This document shows positions 1 to 12,100 of a stretch of 64,000 bases of DNA, in pieces. This stretch comes from Brachyhypopomus gauderio. Its lineage: Eukaryota; Chordata; Actinopteri; Gymnotiformes; Hypopomidae. The position numbers and the translations under genes were made by a program. Numbering within the stretch: position 1 is the stretch's first letter; every line of letters begins with the position of its first letter. The notes under the pieces are model-generated. The model had not been told where the DNA came from and did no database searches. It worked only from the letters and a program-made list of their open reading frames with translations. The DNA lies in the NCBI RefSeq assembly GCF_052324685.1, contig NC_135225.1, positions 14,259,110-14,323,109 on the forward strand, written 5' to 3'.

Positions 1-48
1 TCACTCCAAATCTATGACCTCATTAGTACACCCAGCCTTGTTGTACAG

Positions 49-800
49 CACAGGTGTCAAACTCAAGGCCCGAGGGCCAAATGTGGCCCGCCACTTCATT
101 TAATGTGGCCCGCGAGAGCTTAAAAAGCCAAATTGTCCAAATGAAAAACAAAAAAAGTAAAATATGTGCAGTGACCAAAAACTACATTTCGCACAATTAT
201 GTTACCCGTGAAGTAACGGCATCTCGACACTGCAGTGTTTCCACATCGATGCAATTTTCCCAATAAGTGTAATTAAGAAATACAAATAATGATCCCAAAA
301 ATGAACCCAAAACATGTTTGTGCATCAAGGAGAAAAACGGGTATGAAGCGGTGGCGGTTGTCACAGAGTACAATATATGCATTTAGCGACCAAACACGGA
401 GCTGAGTATGCCACGCTTCAGTCTTTTTCAGAGGCAGCGTTGTTGAAGCTTAATTGCAATTTTCACAGTTATTTGATTTTCCAGGTTTTAAACAAAGTAA
501 ATGTGATATATTTTATGTTATTTTTCTTTATTCACTTGGATAGTTTGATCGTTGATTGATGGGGTAATGTGGGTTTCATAACCTAACAAATTAAAAGGAT
601 GGATGTTATAATAACAGAGCAACAAACAAACATTTCTTTTTACATCTATGCAAATATATATGTAATATTTGTAACTTAAATAAGTAATAAATTCAGAGTT
701 GTTTAACATTAAGGAGTAGTTACATTAAGCTACAAATGGCCCTCTGTGTGTAACGATTATGCTGATGTGGGCCACGGTGAAAATGAGTTTGACACCCCTG
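49..800. mobile_element. hAT-like non-autonomous element (MITE)
   Basis: The ends are imperfect inverted repeats: CACAGGTGTCAAACTCA on the left and the reverse complement of TGAGTTTGACACCCCTG on the right. They are flanked by an 8-bp near-duplication, TTGTACAG at 41-48 and TTGTTCAG at 801-808, which fits hAT insertion. The wording near the left end about 'ggcccgagggcc / gtggcccgc' is a familiar fish repeat motif. No transposase ORF is present inside, so it is non-autonomous. It lies within an upstream intron of dctn1. Confidence 0.75.
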
Positions 801-903
801 TTGTTCAGTTTTAAGGCTTAAAGTTAAATTGTGGGTAAACCGTAATCTCAGGAAAAATTCAGACCCCATAGTTCCTGTGTGTAAATGATTTTTTTCTCTC
901 TAG

Positions 904-1664
904 GCAGAGAAGATGAGGAGTCAGTTAGCCTCCTTGCCTCCACTCAACGTGCCCAAGCTGGGCTGGAGAGAGGGCTGTAGACCGGAGGTGCTCTCCAGCG
1001 CCCTCTACCGCAAAACTGATCAACTGCTGGAAACACTCCTGCAGATGAGTGCCAATGTCAAAGTAGTGGACATTACTGGAAAATCTCCAGGTTAGTGAGT
1101 ATGAGAATAATACACTCAGAACGGCACTTGTAAATGTAAATGCTCATGAGCACATGAGTATAAAGTTTGTACTTTGGTTTTCGGACAGTGAGTCCCAGTG
1201 CCCAGCTGTTGGAGCAAACAGCAAGGCTAGAGTCTCTTAGTGACACTCTTGACAGGCTGAAGGTAACAGCAGTGTTCAAAGCCTTTATGTAAATAAGCAG
1301 AAGGAGGTGCGAGTAGCTCAGTCCAGCGTGTCTCTGGTTTTCTTTCAGGATGAGGTGGCCGAGCACGTGGTGTCCCAGCGGCCTGGAGCTCAGGCCTCGT
1401 CTGACTTTGCCACTTTCCCCTGCAGCACGTTCGTGAAGGTGAGTCACAGAGAGACGGCGCTCTTGCTAACGTCTCCGCGCTCCTCCCTTCTGCCAACCCT
1501 ACAGTCTCTCTGTCTTTCTCCCCCAGGCTAAGGAGGAGACGAAGAGAGACGCGGTGCTCATCGGCCGCGTCATGGTGCCTTGTCCCCGGGGACAGGAGCA
1601 GGCGCACAGGCTCGTCTTGTCTCAGTCCCAGCTCCAACGGGTGCACCGCCTGCTCCAAACCTAA
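904..1664 (+). CDS. dctn1: dctn1 (dynactin subunit 1, p150-glued), C-terminal exons only
   Basis: Four coding exons are read as join(904..1090, 1189..1262, 1349..1438, 1527..1664), each bounded by AG/GT and phase-consistent, ending at TAA. They encode about 163 residues that match the known C-terminus of DCTN1: a KTDQLLETL segment, the VVDITGKSP motif, SPSAQLLEQ, LSDTLDRLKDEV, VSQRPG, DFATFP and a final HRLVLSQSQLQ-type tail. p150-glued is the large dynactin subunit that binds dynein and microtubules; this end belongs to the C-terminal region involved in docking and cargo, not to the CAP-Gly microtubule-binding part. The gene is partial because its 5' exons lie outside the window. Fish can have two dctn1 paralogues and I cannot say which this is. 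The first listed exon may begin in another phase only if the acceptor at 902-903 is wrong, which is unlikely. Confidence 0.88.
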
Positions 1665-3706
1665 ACGTGGCCCGCTCTGCCGCAAGCTCCGCCTCCAGCT
1701 TCCGTCACGCCAGGCCCGCCTACAAGACACATCTTGACTTTGCCATAAAACGAAAAAGTGTGAAAAATTAAGTTTATGGAAAAGACTTCTTCTCATTGAT
1801 TGGTTCGGAGTGTTTTATTAGCTTGGTATCTGCCTTCTTTATTTTCTACATCCCATCCATTACTGAAAACTTATTTAGCACATTTTGGAAAAAGTCATAC
1901 AAATGTATGTATAGTTTGAGATGTTTCAATCAGTGTAAGTATTTTTAGAAGATGATACCAGTGGATACTTCTCCCAGACACTAGAAGCACCAGAGAATCT
2001 TTTTCATAAAATATAATTCCCATCAGCAGGTGCTGCATTATCCTTTACCATCACTACATAATCTCTTACTATTTACTTACTATTTACAGCATATAAGATA
2101 TTTTAGAATGAAAAACACCCCTACAACTCTACAATGTAAAAAAATATAGTCACAATGGTGGACTATACTATAATAAAGTATATACATTAACAACGTGAGC
2201 AGTCAGAATTATAATTATTCTGAACTTACCATCTGAGAGAGAGAAATTCTTTGAAGCAATTTCTGTACAAGTACATAAATGATATTGGATGGATGGATGG
2301 ATGGATGGATGGATGGACAAAAGCCTGCAGTTTGAAGGCCTTTAATAATCCTTAAAGGTTTATGATGAAAAGAGCAGGTTTGTTGTCTGATCTCTGATTC
2401 TTTGGCCTTAAGTCATTCATATTTCAGTCAGTCTCTTTGTCCTTTCTCTGATGTCCAGTACCTTTCATTGGTACTAGAAATATCAGGAAGCAGCCAGAGG
2501 CCATGTTTCTTTAACATAATCATACATGATTATGGGCAAACAGTTGTCCAAAGCCACGTGAGCATTTAAAATTTCTCTGACCCCCTGATTTTAAAGTAGG
2601 ATTCAGGCTTGCTACCAAGAAATTAAGGCTAGGCTTTAAGTAATGTTTCATAAATTAAATTAAATGCCTGATAGGTTTGCACCTGAATCACCTTTCTGGC
2701 TAATAGAAAGTGTATGTTATTGGGAGGCTAACATTTTAATACAATTCATGAACAATAAGAATGATATTTAAGGACTTTAGGATTTAAAACAAACCTGTAG
2801 TCAGAACTCTTAAGACAGCGATCAAATACTGCTTTACGTGTTTCACTGTGCCATGTGAGCCATGTGACTACAGTCTCCTCTCAGTGATGTCATTTTTGAT
2901 CAGGCTCTTGGTAGAACAGAAATCAATATGAATCTTAGTGTAAGACCCAGATAATCAAGGAGGAAGATCAATATGACTATAAGACCAGTGACGATTTTGA
3001 AAGGAGATGGTGCAGTGGGTAGGGGAACAGTATTTGCTGGATGGTTAATGGTTATGACGTTTAATGATTTGCTTTGCTACTGACTGTGCAACCTATTTAA
3101 TGTGCAAAATACATATTTGCTCACAATGTCATTGATTGTGATGAATGTGGCATATTATATGTTAATAAAGCAAAGTCAATAAACTCTGGAGGTAAATGTC
3201 ATCTTTGGGCCCATTTGATGATACATGGTCACTTACGGTGTGATTTTATTTTGTAGGCGAAAGCAATCAGCAGCAAGAGAAGAAATGTTGAAAACATTTC
3301 CATCCTCACCGTTCAGTAGCTTTAGACAAAGTGACTCGGAGCATTTGCATATTTACCATATATTGACCATTATTCAAACAGGGCAGTGAACTTACCACAG
3401 AAACTAAACAATGATAAAATCTAAAGTGTTTTAAACAAACCTGCTCTCCCATTCCCTCCGTTTCATAGCAACAGGTTTGGCATATAATGCATCTTTCACA
3501 GCACCTTCTGGTCTACATGATACCTTTCCCTGAACTGTTGGTGCTATCCAGTCTGAGAGCTTCTTCATGGGACCTTGGGCTGCTTGGCTTTGAGCTACAT
3601 TCCCTGGACACCAGTGCTTAGGATTTGAAATCGTCACACTCTGGATATCTCGGCAAACAACATCTTGTATGGTTAACATAACCAGCTCCACTATTCCACC
3701 TGGGGC
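1665..3706. other. dctn1 3' UTR and intergenic DNA
   Basis: No conserved gene is seen. A GGAT tetranucleotide repeat runs at 2287-2317. AATAAA-type hexamers occur near 2170 and 3163 and could serve dctn1 or a downstream transcript. The rest is AT-rich unique-looking sequence that may include 5' untranslated sequence of the GPCR gene. Confidence 0.5.
2287..2317. repeat. (GGAT)n microsatellite
   Basis: About eight tandem GGAT units, read directly. Confidence 0.9.
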
Positions 3707-4591
3707 ATGGATTTCTTCAAGGATATCATCCAAAATATAACTTGCAATGGCAAAGGCAGCAACATCACTCTGATTCCTGGGGCCACGCAGATTATTAAAT
3801 GGGTCTCTTTCACTCTTGGGCTGCCTGGAATCTGTTTCTCCATTTACCTCATGAGCCAACAGGTCAGTAATGGCAAAGCCGCACCGGTGTACCTCATCAG
3901 TCTGCTCTCCTCAGACATTTTCAGCATTTTCGGACAGCCAAATAAGCCCATAAACACCATCATGCAAGTTTCCACATTGGCCGACGTCTCTTGTCTGGTT
4001 TTTTATTTTGGTGTCATCACCAACATTGTGTTCATGGTGTCTGTTGCACAGGAGCGCTACCTGTTAGTGACTTGCTTGCAGTACAGAGCCTGCTGTATGA
4101 AGGTGAAGCAGTCAGCCATGGTGTCGATGGCCGTATGGGCGGCACCCGTCGCTATCCTGCTACTAGCCGTTAACGGGTACATGCTCTTTTTCTCCATCCT
4201 CCTCCTCCTCCCTTTTCCTCTCCTGCTGTTTTTCTTCATGGATTCCTTCCGAGCTCTGTGGTGTTGCAGGGGACCGGTGCGCATTCTCGACAGGAAGAGG
4301 ATTCTGGGTATGCAGGCTGCCCTTTTGTGCAACTACAGCATTCTTTATTTCCCCTTTATCTTAAACACGCTGTTTAATACTTTATCACTCACATGTTACT
4401 CACAATATTTAGGACTGATTGCCAATTCGCTCTTGAACCTCGGCCCCATTGTGGACCCGTTCCTCTCCCTCTTCATGACGAAGGGATTTAAGGACATAGT
4501 GGATGCTTGTGTCTGCTGTAAGAGGAAGAGCACACAGGAGGAGGAGTTGCCAACTGTGTCAACAGTTTCTGAGACTGTAACTAGACTCTAA
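3707..4591 (+). CDS. Orphan class A (rhodopsin-like) G-protein-coupled receptor
   Basis: An intact 294-residue single-exon ORF. The N-terminus has two N-glycosylation sequons (NIT near residues 11 and 20) and no signal peptide. Hydrophobic segments fit TM1 (about 28-50), TM2 (about 63-83), TM3 (about 93-118), TM4 (about 140-156), TM5 (about 160-183), TM6 (about 203-226) and TM7 (about 236-258). Class A signatures are QERYL at the end of TM3 (in place of DRY), a Pro in TM6 and PIVDPFLS in TM7 (in place of NPxxY). The tail has a CVCC cluster that could be palmitoylated and Ser/Thr sites. It resembles the P2Y/GPR4-like branch of teleost receptors; ligand unknown. Odd: TM4 and TM5 are separated by only about four residues (NGYM), so extracellular loop 2 and its cysteine are essentially missing. 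The start is the first ATG of the frame; an upstream non-coding exon is possible. Confidence 0.82.
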   Translation: MDFFKDIIQNITCNGKGSNITLIPGATQIIKWVSFTLGLPGICFSIYLMSQQVSNGKAAPVYLISLLSSDIFSIFGQPNKPINTIMQVSTLADVSCLVFYFGVITNIVFMVSVAQERYLLVTCLQYRACCMKVKQSAMVSMAVWAAPVAILLLAVNGYMLFFSILLLLPFPLLLFFFMDSFRALWCCRGPVRILDRKRILGMQAALLCNYSILYFPFILNTLFNTLSLTCYSQYLGLIANSLLNLGPIVDPFLSLFMTKGFKDIVDACVCCKRKSTQEEELPTVSTVSETVTRL

Positions 4592-5815
4592 AACTTTGTA
4601 TTACAAAGCAGCAGAGCTCACAGAGCACAGCCAAGACATTCATGAACATTAGGTGTGTTTTACAAATGCTTTCGCTTAAATACTGTTTGAGGAAGCATGT
4701 AGTTAATCAGGAAATGCTATGCAAAACCATTTGTTTTGCTTCTAGGATATATCAGCAACGCTTCCCTCAATCAGCTGATCAACACACTTCAGTTTTGAAA
4801 GGCGACGGCAGACTGACTGGAAAAAGCAGTCTACGTGTTTGCTTTTCATTGTTTTTGGAAACATTGGTACGTGTTTAAGAAGGAAAGTGAACCGAGAGTG
4901 GTTTATTCCACCACACCTCAGGCAGAAGTGGAACTGTGTCGTCACTTTGCAGAACCAATCGATTGGCCCAAGGAGGCGAGAAATGCCTGCACTGCTTTAC
5001 CATGGAACTACACCCAGGTCAGAGTGCATGGCCTCGTGCCTCACTCTTAAGGCTTTTAAACAGAAGGTATTACAACAAGTATTTTGTTTTTCAGAAAAAA
5101 AATTACTTTTCTTTAATAATCATAAAATGGAATACAAAGTTTCTCCAATACGTAGAAGACTCTAAAAACCTAATGGTGTAATACATCTGAAGATCATCTG
5201 GAGAACTGCTAGTCAAAGCAGACTAGTAGGTAAACTGTAGAGAAAGAGTGCAGGGCTCTCTGAGCAAGTAACAGTAAAAATCTTTAGGCACAATCACCAA
5301 GGTGAGCAGACATGAGACGTGTCGTTACAAAAATGGGGCAATGCGGCCCAGGTGGCAGGTTTTCTGTAATCAGAACACACAGATACAGAAAAACAGGATG
5401 TAAACAAAAGCTCCCTGTTAAAAAAGATACTTTCTTTAGGGACACAAGAAAGACTAGTGAGAAAATCCAGCAAAAGATTTACAGTAACATTATCAAAATA
5501 ATCAAAATAAAACCCATGATGAGTCAGTGGAACGTATAAATTGTCTTTCTGTCCTGAGTTTCCAAAATAAAACCATGAAGGCAAAATAAGATTAATGTTT
5601 AAAACACCGGTCAAGCCAACTCCAAGAGTCACCCCCCCACCCCCACAGTAAATCAGTCTGATAGGTCTCTGGGCCCCTTGACCAAAATACAGCACAGGAC
5701 ACAGGGCTTATCAATGCTGCTGGTGGATTGCAGATCGGTCGCTGGAAGGGTTGGGAGTCCAGACGGCGAGAGCGCAGGGACAGTCTCGCAGGTCCGTCAG
5801 CCCGGGCGGAGGCCT
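4592..5815. other. GPCR 3' region and desi2 3' UTR (convergent)
   Basis: The GPCR (+) and desi2 (-) genes converge here, so this stretch should hold both 3' UTRs. The short ORFs in it have no recognisable domains. I see no transposon signature. Confidence 0.5.
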
Positions 5816-6074
5816 CTATCGTCGTGGCTGATGGCGCGTGGGCCTGGGTGGCGACCCCACGGCGCAGGGCGGCGTGGAAGCGGAGGCGGCCGCGTCCTCC
5901 GCCTCCTCCAGCTCACCCTGGAGCTCCTGGCTGACGCTGGACTGCAGTGCCGCGGGGGTGAGCCACTCCTTAGGCAGGCAGCTCTGCAGGAAGGGCACGC
6001 AAGAGCTGAAGTAGGCCAGTCTGTTCACCCAGCGCGGGATCTCACGGCCACAGAGGATCTTCCGGAGGCACAGT

Positions 6075-6172
<98 letters not shown>

Positions 6173-9100
6173 GGAAAATGTGTGATTCCTGTCTTTGTGT
6201 TATTTTAATCATGCCCTTGCACAGATAGACTCTTGCCCCTTGGTGTCCTACTGGAACACGTACCTCTGACAGCGCTGAGGAAAAGTGATTGCAGTTCTTG
6301 TGCATGAGGTGGTACGCGTTACCCTTGTACTCCTTTCCCAGCTCCTCGATTATTCGCTCCACATCCTCTTCTGTGAAGTCTGTGCTCCCTAGAACAACAG
6401 CCTCTCTGATGAGGAGAGAGCACAGGAGGCATGACCATGTTGTGGTAATGGGCCTTTTTTTATTTTGGCTTAGAGTGCACAGTAATAAATATACACAACT
6501 ACACTGTTATGAATCTCACTTGAATTTAAATGTCTCCCCGAGCTCCGTGGCATCACACGGTGTTATCTCAAATATACCTGAGAATGGATATGGATGGCCC
6601 CCGTAAGCAAACTCTGCAACAAAAGGGAAATACATGAACAGTGAGGATGAATGATGTGTCATTTCTGCTCTAAAACCCAGCGGACTGGCAAAATGAGGGC
6701 AGGTGAGCCTGGAACGTACCTCTGCCATAAATCTCGATCCCTGAGTGAAAGACCCCAATACCCAAAGAGGTAGTGAACTCATTGATCCAGTACTAGAAAA
6801 AAAAGCACAAGGTTATATATATCTTTAGGTACTTGTCTATAATCAAATCTTTATTGCTGCAAAATGGGGAAACTCTTTGTTTAGACAAAAAACACATAAA
6901 AAGCCCATAGAGACCTGCTACCTAAAGAACCCAGGCAGGCTGTAATGGCACAGGAAAGGGAATATACATTTATACAAACATTTATAAACAGCTTGTGGAA
7001 TAAAACAATGCTTAGTTCTGCTTCGCCAGCTCAGCAGCAATCTGAACTGTTGACCTGAAGCAAGCCTGAATGCAGTGTGAGCAAATGTGTATGCACAAAA
7101 ACATATCTTACTTTCTTTTTTATATGTTTCTGCGTGGCTAATTAACTATAATTCCATACTAGGCCCAAATTTGCTTTAGGCTAATAGACTACCGCAGTAA
7201 AAGTTCATCTCAATGCTGTGTTTTCTTGGATTTCTTGGTAGCCTTCATTGCAGAGATACCTGGGGTCAATATGCAACCGGAACGTATATGAGAGGGCACA
7301 CATTCTACATTTTTGGCATTTCTGGAACAATAAGGTGTGTGGCTCGTAGAAGGATGTAGATGTCTTTCCTCAAGGCAGCTTCTGTAATCAACCATGCTTC
7401 TATATAAGGCTTATCATCACACTATCAAACCATGAAACAGTCCACTGCAGGCCCAATATTTGAATACAGGAAACGGTTTTCCATACTGGAAATCATACTT
7501 TACCTGTGTACTACATGTACAGGGAAAGATCAGGGTATGTAATGTGTGTGTGTGTGTGTGTATATATGGCTAAATTGGATCAGCCTGGTGGCCAACCTTT
7601 ATTAATTGCACATTGCACCAGTAAGACCAGAGTGTGAAGGTTCAATTAGCAGGGTAAGAGCACAGTTTTGCTGAAAATATTGCAATGCACACATTATTGG
7701 TGACATACCAGAGTTCAAAAGAGGACAAATTGCACATCTTGCTTGCGCATCTGTGACCAAGATAGCAAGTCTTTGTGATGTATCAAGAGTCACGGTATCC
7801 AGGGTAATGTCAGCATACCACCATGAAGGACCAACCACACCCAACAGGATTAACTGTGGACGCAGGAGAAAGCTGTCTGACAGGGATGTTCGGGTGCCAA
7901 CCTGGGTTGTATCCAAAAAACATAAAACCACGGCTGCCCAAATCATGGCAGAATTAAATGAGCACCTCAACTCTCCTGTTTTCCTCCAAAATTGTCCGTC
8001 GGGAGCACCAAAGGGTCAATATACACGGCCGGGCTGCTATAGCCAAACCTTTGGTCACTCGTGCCAATGACAAACGCTGGTTTCAATGGTGCAAGGAGCG
8101 CAAATCTTGGGCTGTGGACAATGTGAAACATATTGTTCTATGATGAGTACACCTTTCCTGTTTTACCCAGAGCATGCCCAAAGTGAAGCATGGGGGTGGA
8201 TCAGTGATGGTTTGGGCATATCATGGCATTCCCTTGGCACAATACTAGATGGGCGCATCACTGCCAAGGACTACCGAACCATTCTGAAGGACCATGTGCA
8301 TCCAAGGGTTCAAACGTTGTATCCTTATGGCGGTGCCATGTATCAGGACAAAACAACAAACAGAAATACACTTTAAACCCCTGATTAACATTTCAACAGT
8401 CGAAGTTTCAATTGTGTATTGATAAACACTTGTACTTCTGCTCCATGAGGGAACAAAGATGATCAGCTGTGTGCATGGAGTGTGTGTTGAAAACCAGACG
8501 CTTAAGCATGAAGCATCATTCAAAATGTGACACTTAGCACAGCAATACGGGAATGGAGAACAAGGTCATGTTGGAAAGGTCAGCTTGAAGCGTCATCTGT
8601 CTCCTCTCAGTATTTTACCTTGTGCCACTCCTGTTATCCTCTGTAAGAACACGCATACAAAATGCCATGACGCAATGTGCAGCACAAAGTGCTCTTATGT
8701 CCTGATGAAATATAATCCTGATGAAATATAATCCTAGTCCTTAAAGTTCTTTTTTGTTGTAGTATATTGCCTGTGACTCACCACACAGTAGCTTGATTTG
8801 ATCATGTACTTTAAACTGTACTGTAACTATTAGTTTTCATTACACATGAAGATCAATAATTTTTAAACTGGGGATTTTTATCATCAAATCATTATTTCTG
8901 GTATTATTCTTTCATAATTTAAGACAATTTCCATGGAATTACCACATTCAAAATGACCACAAACTTACACCTTTCACAAGCACAGACTTGCCTTCTGATT
9001 CAGTTGGCTCTGTGTTCAGATATCACCTCCTTGCCTAGTCCACCATTATAGCAAATACAAGTCAGACAATAAAAGAAAAAAACAAAACAAAATCCTGCTC

Positions 9101-12100
9101 TTGTACTTTATATAAATGGAAAATGTTTTAGACACAAACTGTCTTGTCTAATAATCTAATTATAACACTAGAACTTTTTGCAGTGTATAGTATTGTATCT
9201 CTCAATCTAGGTTTAAGCACACACTCTTGTTTCTGGCAGTGTCTCGGTTTAAGGGTATTTTAGGACTCTAACCCATTTGTGCTAGCTAGGGATACTTTTT
9301 TTGAGCAGACAACTAAAATCACTCTGGGTAAGAGATTTTGATAAATCCCATAAATGTATATGTAACCTCTATTTTAAAGAACATTAAATCTACAATCCAA
9401 TCATCCAATCAAACAACCATGAAACTGTCTAAAAAAAAAAAAAAGTTAAAAATTTATATTCCAAGAAAGATCTCTATTCTAATCTCTCCTAACCTACACG
9501 AAAAGAAGACTTTTGGCAAGAAACACAGAGGGAGAGGAGTCTCTCAACACTCTGTTCAGAGCTGTGAAAGAAGAGGCTCATCCCTTTGCCCTCAATTACC
9601 TCAAAGCTTATTAAACACATCCTGTCACTGAACAAGGGATTGGCCTCCCTACCACAAAACAAGGAGTCAGCACACCTCAGCCACATGCCATACAAAGTAC
9701 TTAATATTCACATATATTTGGAGTTTTCCCAACATGACTACACTCTAGAAACAGGCACTAAAGCTTTTGTTTTGATAACTTAAAAAACTCCCTTTTCACT
9801 TTAATAAATTGACTTCCTTACAATAGAAATATAATTGAAAGTGATGTTGGACTTTTTGTGCCACACAGTTTTTACAATTGTTTTTCCTCATTCAAAATAA
9901 ATTTGTGCTCTCCAATGAGCATGACATAACAATTCAAATGTAAAGTGGTAGTCCATTTGTAGTGTAATTTAGATACAAACACATTCCTTAAGTGAAGCGC
10001 ACAGCACAGTTGAGAAGTCAGATTCGACATCAGAATTATGAAATCAACACTTGTTAATGTGCAGAGAAACAAAACATCAGGTCTATTTTACAGAAACAAC
10101 ACTATCTGAAAAATGTTACTAGTCTAAGCTCTAAACTGTTAACCTGTCAAGAAGACAAAAGGGTGGTCCTTTAAGGTAAAAATGGACACCGAGTATTACA
10201 TCTTTATCACTGTAAATATGCAAAAAATATGTTCTATACTTTCTTAAAGAAACTGTAAACACAGAAGCAGGGCATCAGATATGAAGCTGTATTTCCTCCC
10301 ACAGCTCACTCCAGTTCATCACAAATGCTGCAGTGAGTACACTGCAGGTGCAGACTCATACCGTAGGCATTCTCAACGTCAATCTATTCATCTGGTATTT
10401 TATACTACACAATACACACAGCCACACCTGGTAAGGCACTTGAGCCTTAGTTAGTGTCTTCTGTAGAGAATTAAAGATGTTAAAGCTGTTAGAGATCTTA
10501 ACAGATGCTGAATGTGAGTAAAGCTCTCATGTGAGATCCAGTAACAACAACAACAACAGCAGTAGCCATAATGGGCTACTGTGGGACATAAATGGCATCC
10601 TGCTTCATTGGATTAAAGTGTAGATGCGAGTTAGTTCTTGGCAACACAGTTTCCTGAAAATTTCAGCATTATATTTTTCATCCTGACAAAAGTGCAGGTG
10701 ACACTGACCAATACTTGATTCACCACAATCTGTACGTAACTGGCCAAGAAGATCTGAGATGGCAGAGGTCCATTAGAACAGAAATAGCCTATGGCTGTCA
10801 GCCTAGGAGGGGCAGCACCGACACTAACGCACATACGGCTTCACCCAGAATGCAGGGGACATGGCGCAGGGGGTCACGGCTACAGCCAAATGCCTTTAAT
10901 TTCTGTCATTTACATTATACATTTTCCTAAAACTGCTTATTATATAAATGTACTTACACGACTGTTTAAGGCTAGTAGAATGACTTATTGTTTAAGACAG
11001 TTTATTTTATCTTCACTGGTGGCTATGCAAATTGTGGTGAAGCAAAGGGTTTTTGTAAACATGCGCATGACATGTTTAAAACAATGTGACAGTTGATAGC
11101 ATTCAGGACTGGTAATTGAGATGAGCAAAACCATCATGTGTTTCACGAGAACACGGGCATCTTTAAGGACAGAGTAAACACAACCATGTTTTCCCTTTCT
11201 GTCCTCTTTTACCTGATCAGTCATTGCACCTACTAGGTGAGAACCTGTGACATATGAAGGGTCTCATGACATTAGCCTTTTTCTGGAAACCATGATTCTA
11301 CAAGCTGTGTAAATTTGCTGCTCAAGGTGACGTTACATTGTGCACATTTCCAGCCCCCAGAAATCACACTCTGAACTCCGCTGTCGTCATTTCAGTTCAC
11401 TTATGTAAATATTTCTGTTCTCTTTTATTCGAGAGTGTCTGACCCAAATGGAAATGCTGGTTGAAATGGTCGACCATGTCGAAGGTTATGTTATTGATTA
11501 GTGCAAGATTGAAATTAAACAAACAGCATGCAGCATGTCTATTTGCATAATGTCTAGTTGCTTATTGATTACAGCAGAAAAAGAAAGAAAAGAAAAGGTG
11601 GATTCTGTTACTCTAGTATCTGTTTTCTCCTTTGATCTACCAAATCATTAGCTTGAGTATCTGGTATCTGCTTACACACTCGCCCTGGTTCTGCCCTATT
11701 ATTGCAAAACCATCTACAGGCGTCTATCAGACAAAGCCTCTACACATGATGCTCACTTAATGGTGCAGGCACATATTTAGCTAATAATTAATTGGATACA
11801 AAATGCTCAGCCCCCCCCCCCCCCCCCCCCCCCTACACACAATGAGCTTTTTTCCCATCTAGTCTGATTTTATTTGTCTTTTTTATTGAAACACATTGTA
11901 TGGATATACGCTCATTATCCTTACTTGTGTGACTTGCTTGGTATTAAATTATGTTCAGTCTGCTTCACTGTGTCCACCAGTTCACACATGTTTTCACATC
12001 AAATATGAGTCACGGGAGCATGTTTCTTCCTTAATGTTGGTCCCAAAAAAAAATGCCTCAGAGTTACATCACAAGGTTCAGAAAATTGTCTACGGGAAAA

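Noticed and set aside
1227-1796. 189-codon minus-strand ORF
   Set aside because: It is antisense to the GC-rich dctn1 exons, low complexity, with no similarity recognised.
3431-3859. 142-codon minus-strand ORF
   Set aside because: It is partly antisense to the GPCR and has no recognisable domain.
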